Shown here: positions 1-9,000 of the stretch, piece by piece
How the letters are laid out: each line of letters opens with the position of its first letter
Numbering within the stretch: the first letter of the stretch is position 1
Source of the DNA: Planctomyces sp.
Lineage (GTDB): Bacteria > Planctomycetota > Planctomycetia > Planctomycetales > Planctomycetaceae
DNA length: 34,272 bases
NCBI GenBank assembly: GCA_005791255.1
Contig: SXXK01000082.1
Span: forward strand, 1 to 34,272
Reading direction: 5' to 3'
The notes under the pieces: model-generated
Seen by the model: the letters and a program-made list of their open reading frames with translations, nothing else
Database searches by the model: none
Told to the model about the DNA's origin: nothing
Translations under genes and position numbers: made by a program

Positions 1-196
1 CTCCATCGGTACCGGAGACCAGCACGGGATCCTGCCATTGTCGCAGTGCGGTGAGTCTGAAGAGTCCGGCGAAGCCGCCTGGCAGGTCCATGACGCCAGG
101 GGTGAACGTACGTTTCATCAGCGCCGGCAGTTTCTGCATCGCCTGTTCGTAGAGTTCGAGGTCGACGCCGGCCGAGCGATAGGTCAGATCTGACAT
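1..196 (-). CDS. purM: Phosphoribosylformylglycinamidine cyclo-ligase (AIR synthetase), N-terminal part only
   Basis: PurM makes aminoimidazole ribotide from FGAM with ATP, the fifth step of cytosolic purine synthesis. Only the first 65 residues are in the window; the gene runs off the left edge. The start ATG lies at 194-196. The visible protein begins [18 protein letters not shown], the typical PurM start (YxxAGVDxxxxxxxV/M), followed by an LPGGFAGLF stretch and then PVLVSGTDG. That last motif normally continues as VGTK and contributes to the ATP/substrate site. The family is usually about 350 residues, so roughly four fifths is missing. It is transcribed divergently from the ExeA-like ATPase across a 238-bp gap. 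Assignment rests on family motifs recognised by eye. Confidence 0.9.
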   Translation of the reverse strand, partial: MSDLTYRSAGVDLELYEQAMQKLPALMKRTFTPGVMDLPGGFAGLFRLTALRQWQDPVLVSGTDG

Positions 197-289
197 TTGG
201 GGGTTCGGTTGAAGAGTTGGAGAGGCGGAGCCGTGGGCTGGATTATTGCACGAATGCGAGCTGTCGCGAAGGTTGGAATTGTGAGGAAT

Positions 290-312
290 CTTCTGTTTTT
301 TCTGAACAGAAG
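290..312. repeat. Perfect 8-bp inverted repeat in the purM/ATPase divergent gap
   Basis: CTTCTGTT at 290-297 and AACAGAAG at 305-312 are perfect inverted copies separated by 7 nt. Neither strand has a T-run after the stem, so it does not look like an intrinsic terminator. Its place between two divergent genes suits an operator or an mRNA hairpin. No regulator can be named. The rest of the gap (197-434) shows no gene or convincing promoter. Confidence 0.45.
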
Positions 313-434
313 GTGCTGATTCTGCCGAATGTGTCGACAGCGCGCGGCAGGCAGACTCACTCTGCGGGTTTTGGCCTGATGTGCAGCGGAAGCGACACCC
401 CTGGGCGATCAGATTGAAAGATCGGGAACATACA

Positions 435-1235
435 ATGTTTGGGCAGAAGACCCAGCCGAGCTGGTTTTTCGGCAGTGCGAAGCACGCAGAGGCAGTAAAC
501 CGTCTGGTTTATCTGGTGGAATGCCGTGAGCCGGTGGCTGTATTGAGTGGTCCGGACGGCAGCGGTCGGAGTCGTGTTTTGGAGCGTGTTGGTCGCGAGC
601 TGAAGCGTGCCGGCGATCGGGTGCTGATGATCAGCCTGGCGGGTCTGGACTCCGAGGGAGCCTTGTGGCAGTTGGTGAGTCGTTTGTCGGCGAGTGCCGG
701 CAACAGCCGTTCAATGCGTCGGCATGAGCAATTGAATTTGCTGCGTGATGAGCTGGCGGGTCTGAGTCAGTGTGGTACTCACACAACTCTGCTGCTGGAT
801 GATGTACATCGAGCCGACGCGGATGCCGGAGTTCTGCTGCGTTTTCTGGTGTCATTGGCAGCTTCCGGTTCGTGTTCCGTGAGTCTGGCAGCGGCGGTTG
901 AGTCAGAGATTCCGGAGGAACTGGGGGCGCACGTTTACCTGCCGGTGCGTCTGGAGCGATTTACGGCGGCGGAATCGGCGGGGTTTGCGGCGGAGTTGCT
1001 GCAGCGTTTGGGTGTGGAAACGGAACTGATGGATGCGAACACGCTGCGGGCCATCCACGAGGTGACTCGTGGCCTGCCGTTGCGACTGCAGCAGCTTTGT
1101 GAATTGCTGCAGGCGTGGAGTGAAGCGTGGCCGGGCGGTGAGTTTTCTGCGGACACTGTGCGGATGATTGCTGCTGAGGCTTTTACTTCGACAGCGACGG
1201 AGGCTCCTCCGCTGCGTGCGCTGCGGATGGCATAG
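435..1235 (+). CDS. ExeA-like AAA/P-loop ATPase with a variant Walker A motif
   Basis: A 266-residue protein whose opening [20 protein letters not shown] is the hallmark of the ExeA/GspA-like ATPase group (type II secretion and pilus-associated NTPases). The P-loop GPDGSGRS is at residues 39-46 and a Walker B, LLLDD followed by VHRAD, at 119-128. Arginine stands where the Walker A lysine is expected (CGG codon, residue 45), so ATP hydrolysis may be altered. A basic and leucine-rich C-terminal part (residues about 170-250) resembles an AAA lid. There is no signal peptide, so it is probably cytosolic. The start at 435 was preferred over 381 because the family signature begins there and GGGA lies just upstream. 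The GalT-like gene follows after 24 bp on the same strand, probably in one transcript. Family assignment is good; the exact role is unknown. Confidence 0.75.
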   Translation: MFGQKTQPSWFFGSAKHAEAVNRLVYLVECREPVAVLSGPDGSGRSRVLERVGRELKRAGDRVLMISLAGLDSEGALWQLVSRLSASAGNSRSMRRHEQLNLLRDELAGLSQCGTHTTLLLDDVHRADADAGVLLRFLVSLAASGSCSVSLAAAVESEIPEELGAHVYLPVRLERFTAAESAGFAAELLQRLGVETELMDANTLRAIHEVTRGLPLRLQQLCELLQAWSEAWPGGEFSADTVRMIAAEAFTSTATEAPPLRALRMA

Positions 1236-1259
1236 CGTTGAGAGCGTACGGGGCTGGCG

Positions 1260-2282
1260 ATGGTCTGTTCGGAACTGCGTACAGACGTCCTGAGTGGCCG
1301 TCAGTCGATTATCGCTGTACAGCGAAGCGGGCGTCAGGGAGCGCTGCGACCTGACGTGCCAATGGCCGCTGTGGGCGATCCATTTGCGGAGGGCTGCGAA
1401 TCGGAAACTCCGGGAGAAGTTTGGTCGATTCGCGAATCGGGCACCCAGCCGAATACTCCGGGCTGGCGTCTGCGTGTTGTACCCAATCGTTATCCGATCC
1501 CGGGCACCGCTGCAGGCAGTGCGGATTTGTTACCGGCTGCTGACGCTGCGTCTGAGTGTTTTCCGTGGATTTCGTTCAGTGGCAGTCATGAGGTGGTCAT
1601 TGAGTGTGCGGATCTGCGTACAAGGCTTGTGGAGCTGACGGCTTCGGAGCTGGCAGATGTTTTTGGGGCGTGGCGAGATCGAGTGCGGTTTCTGAGTGAT
1701 TCGGGGCATTACCGCAGCGTGGCAGTTTTTCGTAACGAGGGATTCAGTGCGGGTGCATCGCTGGCACACTGTCACTCGCAGATTCTGGCGACGGATCATG
1801 TGCCGGCGTTATTGCAGGAGCGGCACATTCGCAGCAGGCGTCATTTTGAGCTGACCGGTGGATGTCTGGTGCGCGATCTGCTGAGTGCGGAGCAGCGGGA
1901 CGGACGGCGGATTATTCGGCTGGATGATGAGATTGCCATCTGGTGTCCATTTGCGGCTCGAACGGCGTGGCATATCCGATTTTTGCCACTGTGCGGCGGC
2001 AGTTTTTCACTGGCGAGTGATGAACTGCTGCGTGTGCTGTCGGGAGCGGTGCGGCGTCTGGCGGGAGTTTTGGAGAGTCTGATCGGGGCGGGTTATCCGT
2101 TCAATCTGACTGTTGTTCAGCCTCGTCTGGATGAGCAGTGTGCGTTTCCGTGGTTTGTGGATCTGATGCCGCGGCTGACGCGGCAGGCGGGCTGGGAGCT
2201 GTTGTCTGACATCGACGTCATCCCGTTTTCGCCGGAACAGAGCGCGCTGCAGCTGCGTGCACTCCTGTCAGATGCCGGTTGA
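1260..2282 (+). CDS. Galactose-1-phosphate uridylyltransferase-like HIT-superfamily nucleotidyltransferase
   Basis: A 340-residue protein with the GalT fold pattern: an early LRTDVLSGRQSIIAVQR segment, a VVPNRYP motif near residue 73, GSHEVVIE at 108-115, and the active-site region AGASLAHCHSQI at about 164-175. In classical GalT this last motif is HPHSQ, with the second His forming the uridylyl-His intermediate. Here the Pro is Cys (HCHSQ) while both His and the Gln are kept. The N-terminal CPFC zinc motif of many GalTs is not intact: the equivalent stretch reads DPFAEGCE, around residues 40-47. The protein may therefore transfer a nucleotide between other sugar phosphates, or be an ADP-sugar phosphorylase-type relative. 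It shares a likely transcript with the ATPase gene and ends 3 bp from the convergent rsmE. Confidence 0.75.
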   Translation: MVCSELRTDVLSGRQSIIAVQRSGRQGALRPDVPMAAVGDPFAEGCESETPGEVWSIRESGTQPNTPGWRLRVVPNRYPIPGTAAGSADLLPAADAASECFPWISFSGSHEVVIECADLRTRLVELTASELADVFGAWRDRVRFLSDSGHYRSVAVFRNEGFSAGASLAHCHSQILATDHVPALLQERHIRSRRHFELTGGCLVRDLLSAEQRDGRRIIRLDDEIAIWCPFAARTAWHIRFLPLCGGSFSLASDELLRVLSGAVRRLAGVLESLIGAGYPFNLTVVQPRLDEQCAFPWFVDLMPRLTRQAGWELLSDIDVIPFSPEQSALQLRALLSDAG

Positions 2283-2285
2283 AGT

Positions 2286-2999
2286 TCAGCGGCTGGTGAG
2301 CAGGATAGTTGCGAATACGAGGGCTGCAGTTTCTGTTCTGAGGATGGTGCCTGGCCATGCCATGAACCGGGCCTGAACGGACTTCATCAGCGTGATTTCG
2401 TGATCGGTGAAGCCACCCTCGGGGCCGATGAGCAGCAACGGAGCGATCAGGTTGTGGGAGGGGACTGGAGGCGGAGGGAGTGGATCTGTTGTTTCGGCGG
2501 GATGAGCAGCGTAAACAGTGCGTTTGTCGGCCGAAGCCTGCCTGAGCAGTTCGTGGAGGCTGATCAGCGGCTGCAGTTCCATCAGGACTGGTCGGCGGGC
2601 CTGTTTGCAGGCGGCCACGACGCTGGCTCTGAGTTTCTCGACGCGTGTTTCTCCGGGGGCCGTGACGGATCGTTCGGTTTCCAGCAGCACCAGCCTGTGT
2701 ACGCCCATTTCGGTCAGTTTTTCGACCATGGTACGGAGGCGATCACCTTTGGGTGGTGCTGCGGCGACGGTGAGCTCTGTGGAGAGTGCTGCGGGTGGTC
2801 TGCGGATATGTTGTGAGAGAACTGTGAGGTCTCGTCTGCCCGTGTGCTGGATGACAGCGTCGGCAATGCTGCCGTTGCCATCAAACAGGATCAGCGAACT
2901 GCCTGTTTTCATGCGGAGGACGTGCAGCAGGTGATGAGCCTCGGGGCCGGAGATGACCAGTTCGCCGGTTGTCAGTTGTTCGGTCCATGCCCAGTGCAT
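2286..2999 (-). CDS. rsmE: 16S rRNA (uracil(1498)-N(3))-methyltransferase
   Basis: RsmE methylates U1498 of 16S rRNA using SAM. The 237-residue length is normal. A PUA-like N-terminal part holds PEAHHLLHVLRMKTG (residues about 19-33). The SPOUT methyltransferase part shows PPKGDRLRTMVEKLTEMG (about 82-99), then LLIGPEGGFTDHE and LRTETAA, the cofactor-binding knot loops of the family. The start at 2999 has AGGA about 7 nt upstream (plus-strand 3007-3010). The gene follows the giant protease gene on the same strand but is separated from it by a strong terminator, so it needs its own promoter or read-through. No clear promoter is visible in the short remaining gap. Confidence 0.95.
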   Translation of the reverse strand: MHWAWTEQLTTGELVISGPEAHHLLHVLRMKTGSSLILFDGNGSIADAVIQHTGRRDLTVLSQHIRRPPAALSTELTVAAAPPKGDRLRTMVEKLTEMGVHRLVLLETERSVTAPGETRVEKLRASVVAACKQARRPVLMELQPLISLHELLRQASADKRTVYAAHPAETTDPLPPPPVPSHNLIAPLLLIGPEGGFTDHEITLMKSVQARFMAWPGTILRTETAALVFATILLTSR

Positions 3000-3016
3000 C
3001 AGCAGTTCCTGCGGCC

Positions 3017-3055
3017 AAAAAAAAGGACCCCTGACGTTGCCGTCAGGAGTCCTTT
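3017..3055 (-). terminator. Strong intrinsic terminator of the giant protease gene
   Basis: The stem pairs 3022-3036 with 3041-3055 (15 positions, one mismatch at 3029/3048) around a 4-nt loop. Read on the minus strand it is followed by eight U (plus-strand A-run 3017-3024). It lies 20 bp past the stop codon of the protease gene and ends 17 bp before the rsmE start codon. Confidence 0.9.
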
Positions 3056-3075
3056 GGGGAATTTGTTAAGACAAA

Positions 3076-6000
3076 TCAGATTCTTCTCCGTGATCGATCT
3101 GCAGTTGCAGACGGATCAGCAGAAGCTGTCAGATCTGCAGCCAGCCACCAGTCGGCAGCGTCCCACTGTTCCATGATGGAATCAACGGATGAGTGATCCA
3201 CGGTGTCTGCGGCACGCGGAATGATTGCGGCTGCTGGTTTGGTTGTGGCTTCAGTCACGGCAACCGTGTTGAATTCATCCTGCGACGGCACCTGTTTGGT
3301 GGCAACCGTCTGCTGTCGGCGATTCTGAGCGGGCGTTTCGAGGAGGGCGAGGTTTGTGCGGAGCGGTGCAGCTGGCAGTGGCGTGGCGGGCCGTTCAATT
3401 TCGGTGGCTGCCACAGTGAAGGTGACACCGGCGCTCCACGCTGTGGATTCACCCATGATACTGACAGCCTTCACCCACACGCGGTAGATGCCAGCAGGGA
3501 TGGAGGACGCCGGAGTAAAGGAGGTGGTGGTGAGGTTTGTGAGTCTGATGACAGCCTGCTGAGGTGACGAAGCCGGAGCGACCCACAATTCGTACTTTTC
3601 CGTATCACCGACAGCGGTCCATGTGAAGTTGGTCCTTCCGGCGACGCGGCTGCTGGCGACAGGTGACGTGATGGTGGGAGGAGCACCGATGGAGAACCGG
3701 CGCACGGCAGACCAGGGACTGACATGCGTCGTTCCGACGGTTCGCATCCACATTTCGTAGTTGCCGAAGGCGAAGTCCCTTGTGGAAGTGAAGGATGTGC
3801 CGGAGATGGCCTGGTTTCTGAGGACAACGGCTTTTGTGGCGGCGTCACTGACGTACAGGTCGTAGTATTTTGCTCCGAGAGTGGCGATCCATGAGAAGGT
3901 GGGAGTACGGTCAAAGGAGCTGCCGGCGGTTGGCAGCGAAATGACGGGGGGTGCGAGCACGGTGAAGTCTTTTGCGAGGCTCCACACGCCGCCTTCATTT
4001 TTCGCATTGAAGGCTTTTACAAAGGCCCGATAGGATCCTGGACCGAGATTCACGTCGGATTTGAAGCTGGTTGTCACGAGATCTGTGACATTGATCACCT
4101 GGGCCTTGCCGGTGGTGAGATTATTGACCCAGAGGTGGTATCGGGCGGCATCAGCCACAGCTGTCCATGAGATTTCCGGGAAGGCCGAAGCGGCGATATT
4201 TCCGGTCTGCACTGGTGCCGTGATGGCGGGTGCTGTCTGGACAAAGAATTCCCGTGGAGTGCTCCAGAAACCGGGGATTTCGAATTGATCGTAGGCTTTG
4301 ACCCAGACTCGGTAGAGACCGATGCCAAGGTTTTCTGATGGAGTAAAGCTGTTGACTGTCAGACCGCTTTTCACGATGAATGTATTGATCCCTGCGCTGA
4401 CCGCAGCGATCTGCAGATCGTAGCTGGTGGCTCCAGGAATCAGGTTCCAGGTAATTGTCGGTCGCGGTGCAGTGGTCGTGGCAGCCGGAGCGCTGATGAC
4501 GGGTGGTTCGTGGTCGAGGACAGTCACATTCACGGCTGAGGACTGGTAGCCGGTGGCTGATGCGGAGACTACGACCTGTTGAGGACCGTCGAGATCCGGA
4601 TCGTTGACGGCAGTCACAGCGAAGGAAACGGAGGCCAATCCGGCCGGGATTGTGACCGTCACTGGAACGGAAAGTTCGGTGATATCTGAGGAGAACAGAT
4701 TCACAACGAGGGGCAGTCCGTTGTCGGTATTAGTCCGAGTGACTGTTCCTGCAGCGCCGTTGATTCCTGCATTTTCGAGGACTGACGTGCGGCTAAGGGA
4801 GAGTTGCACGGTTTCGTGGTCGAGGATCGTGAGAGGCAGGGCGCCCGAGATGGTGCCGGCACTGATGCCATTGATGACGATGGAGCGGTCACCGAGCAGA
4901 GTGTCGTCGTTGAGGATGACGATGACATCCGTGGCGGCGAAGCCGGCGGGGATAACGACCTGCAGCGGCAGTGAGACTGCAGTTGGGTCACCGGATACGG
5001 AGAGGTTTACTGTGAGATCGGATGAAAAATCCGTGGTGTTCGCGCGGCGGACGTTCATAACGAACGAGCCATCATTTTCGAACAGTGTTGACTGGCTGGG
5101 TTGTGTGAGGACGATTTGCGGTTCAACGTCGATGACTGTGATGTTGAGAGACTGACTGGGGCCGTACTCCGGTGCGACGACAGTGATGCTGACTGTCTGA
5201 TTCCCGTCGATGGTGGAGTTATCAACAGGCAGCAGATTGAAGGATACGGACTGCTGTCCGGCGGGGAATGTGACAAGCAGTGATCCGTCAGGCTGTGCGC
5301 CGGGGAAACTGAGTCGTGCTGTATTGCTGCTGAGTACTTGAACGGTGTAGGCGGACAGGTCTGAATTGAAGCGTGTGAGGGTGCCCTGCACCGCGCCTGA
5401 GGCGGCATTTTCGAGGATGCTGGAGCCAGACAGTGAGAAGCTGAGTTGCTCATCATCGTTGATGAGTATGGTGTCTGCTGCGAGGTCCAGGCCGATGACA
5501 TTGACGGAGGTTGCGGCGATGGTAACGCTCTGAACGCCGTCGAGGAGGGAGTCATCCACTGCATCAAGGCTGAGGGAGACGGTACTTTGATTGGCCGGGA
5601 TGGTGATGGTGCGGGAGTCAGAGTTTCCGAAGGCTGCTTCGGAGTTGTCGCTGGATCTGAGTACCACTGTGGCGGGCGACAATCCCACGGTTTTGAAGTT
5701 GAGTGACCAGCCGTTGAGGCGACCGAAGTCATTGACATTGTCATCGATGACTTCGAGGTACCATATTCCCTGGGCTTCTTCGCCGATGTAGTCCGAGAGT
5801 CGACCTTCGGGCATGAAGCGTCCGGTGTAGGGCGCGTTTCCTTCAACAATGCTCAATGAGGCTTCGTCATCGAGGACTGTGGAGACCATATTGCGTTCAT
5901 TGGTTGTCAGATCGGAGAACAGTTCGATACGTCGTCCTGAGGGGCTGATCAGGAACACGTCGAGGTCCCCGATCCAGTCATGGCGGAAGTTGGCAGTGAC

Positions 6001-9000
6001 GTTGACGTCGACGATTCGGGAGATCTGGCTGGAGACGGTGATCGGAGACCACGTCGTTGCGCGGTCGAGCAGCTGATACGTGGCTGGATTGCTGAATGTT
6101 TGTTCGGTGACGTAGTCGAACGGGCCGTTGATGTCACTGCGGCTGACGGTGACAACGGAGGCGTTGGGGCCGGCACTTTCTGAGACAGCGTCGGCGGCGA
6201 CGCTGACCAGAATCTGTTCGCGGTCGAGAACAGTGATGGTTTCTGCACCGGGCACATAGAGTGGCGGATTGAAGACCGTTGGGGAATCGATGTCAGCGGT
6301 GATACTGACAATCTGAACTCCATCGCGTTCGCTGTCGTCTATTGCATCAAATGGAATGACGACAGTCTGCTGACCTTCCGGGATGGTGACCTCGAGTGCG
6401 AAACTGATTTCGGAGGTGTCAGAATTTTGCAGCAGAACCTTGAGATCACCGCGATTCCGAGTGAAGTGTTCACCGAAGGAGGCGAAGGCGGGCCGATTGG
6501 AGCCTGAGGCGTATTCGGAAACGGCAGTGAGTGTTGTGTCACTGTAGGCGAACTGACCATTTTCTTCGGCAACGATGACTGCACCGGAGACATTGACTTC
6601 AATGTCAGCGATAGCTCCGAGGTTGGCAGCAATGCGTGCGAGTTCGTTTCCGCCACGTCCAAATTTGATGATTTCACCGGTGGCAGTGCCGCCGAAGAAG
6701 TCCCCGCCGGTGGCAGTTGCCAGCGTCAGCACTGGTGTCGAGAGAGAGAAGAAGCTGATGGGCTGAAGTGTGAGCGGATCGAATTGTCCGACTTCCGTGC
6801 CACTGACGTCGAGTGCGTAGATGTAACCATCGAAGCCGGCGACAACATCCCGGAATCGGAGCGTACTGTCGACGAGGCCATCGATTCCGTCGCCACCCAA
6901 TGCCTCAAGGCCAAAGAAGAATGGCTGATCAATGGTGCGTTTGTAGTTTCCATCGAGGTCGAAGACGCGAATTTTATTACCGCCAGCGGTTGCGCCGACA
7001 TAGACTTCGTCACGCAGTACTGCAATACCGCCCTCCCAGTATTCACCGGAGGACCACATGCGATATGAGCCATCAGTCTTAGGCAGGATCAGTCCGGATT
7101 TCGCGCTAATTTCGTAGATTGTATCGGAGAACGTGGAACTGACGTAAAGGGAGTTTCGCGCGGGGTTGGGAGCGAGTCCCCCACTGAGGTCGAGGCCAAA
7201 CCCGCCGTTGATGCCATCAACGTTCAGAACGCTGACGATGGTTCTTAAAACCGGGTCGTAGACGACGATATCATCTGTCAGGAAGCCGTCCATGAGGTAG
7301 ATCAGGCCGTTCATCACAGCGAGACCTTCGAATCCGGAGTTCGAGGTGGAGCCGACGAAGAACGAGTCGACGACATTACCGGTAACGGAGTCGATTTTGT
7401 AGAGGTTATTGACAGAGCTGTCGACGATGTACCAGATGTACTGTCCGTCGAAGGCGAGTCCGGCGGAACCACCACCTGCCGCAGGGGTTTTGAATTGTCT
7501 GAGAACTGATCCGCTGACAGGGTCGAGTTCGTAGACATCGGATTCCGGCCATGTGCTGCCGAAAAGTCGTGGTCCGAAGGTCTTTGTGCCGAAGCGGTCG
7601 ATCTGGCCACTTGAGACATCGTAACGTACGAGTCCGTAGGTGTCTCCGGCGCTGGTTTCGAGGTCGGAGATAAAGACGTATGAGCCGGTGACTGTCAGAC
7701 CACCGGTAGCGGTATCAGAGACCGACGCGGAGGCATTGCTGACAATCTGGTGGGCCCAGCTGCCGTCACCAGGGTTGTAGATTGAAATGTAGACTGTGGA
7801 GGTGCCGTTGAAGACGGCGATTTTTCCGTCTTCCATTGCGGCGACGTCACGAACGGTCTGGCCAGCGGGCCGTGGTCCCTGGGGCCACGGGATGGCGACA
7901 CTGGACTGCAGCTGTCCGGCACGATCAAAGAATCTGAGTGAATTATTTACGGCAACAATGCGGTCCGGTGAGAAGATATCTGTATTGCTGCGGGTGATGG
8001 TCAAAGTTCCGGCGTTGGGTCCGGCGTCTTCAAAAACGATGTCCGGAGTGGCGAGCACGGAGATTGTTTCGTGGTCGAGTACATCGAGCGTGACGCGGTC
8101 CTGCTCACTGCCGAGGTAATCGATGGAGATGATGACCTGCTGAGTGCCATCGAGGAGTGTGTCATCGACAGCATCGATTGGAACAGTGACCTGTCGCTGG
8201 AAGGCCGGAATTGTCACGGGTCGTGAGATCAGTCCCCCGGAAGCGGCTTCCGTTCCATCGCTGATCACGAGGGTGACAGTGACGGCCTGGTTGAATGGGG
8301 CTGTCACTTTCCGAATGGTCACCGTGGCAGCGGCTGCTCCGTCGTTTTCTGAGATTTGCGACTGTGAGATGGACATGGAGACGGACTTGAGCTGCTGCAG
8401 TGCTCCATCGATGTTGAGGCGCGATCCGGAGGAGACTCGCCCAAAGAGTGAGGGCAGTTGATCAGCACCGTCGTAGAGTGCCTGAATGATGGTTTGGTAG
8501 GAGGCAGAGGGGGAAACACTGCGGAGCATCGCGACGGCTCCGGCAACCATGGGTGACGCCATGGAGGTACCATCGCTGAAATCGTAGTCAGGGCCGTAGA
8601 AGAGTGACCCGGCAGTTGGTGTGGTGCTCCAGATGTTTACTCCGGGAGCACCAATATCAACGCTGTTGAAGCCTCGATTGGAGAAGCCGGCCAGTCCATC
8701 ATTTTGATCTGTCGCAGCGGCGACAACGATGTTGTCCTGCGGGTAGCTGGCAGGGTAAACGGGGTTGAAGTCGTTGTTGGAAGAGTTATTGCCGGCGGCG
8801 ACGACAACGATGTGATTGTTGGCTCGAGCGTTGATAATGGCGTCTTCGAGAGCCTGTGTCGGGAACACGGTGTAGCTGTGATTGGAAACTGCAGCGCCCA
8901 TCGAGACTGCGTAATTCAGAGCGTCGATGGCAGCCGAGGTGATTGGTCCGCCAAAGTCAAAGCCGATTTTGCTGGGGAGGATGGAGACATTCCAGTTAAC

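Noticed and set aside
293-309. LexA/SOS-like CTGT..ACAG box
   Set aside because: Spacing is 9 rather than 8 nt and the SOS box of this phylum is not known to me; kept only as an inverted repeat.
217-417. Small 66-codon open frame in the purM/ATPase gap
   Set aside because: No Shine-Dalgarno, odd composition, and it spans the inverted repeat; not supported as a gene.
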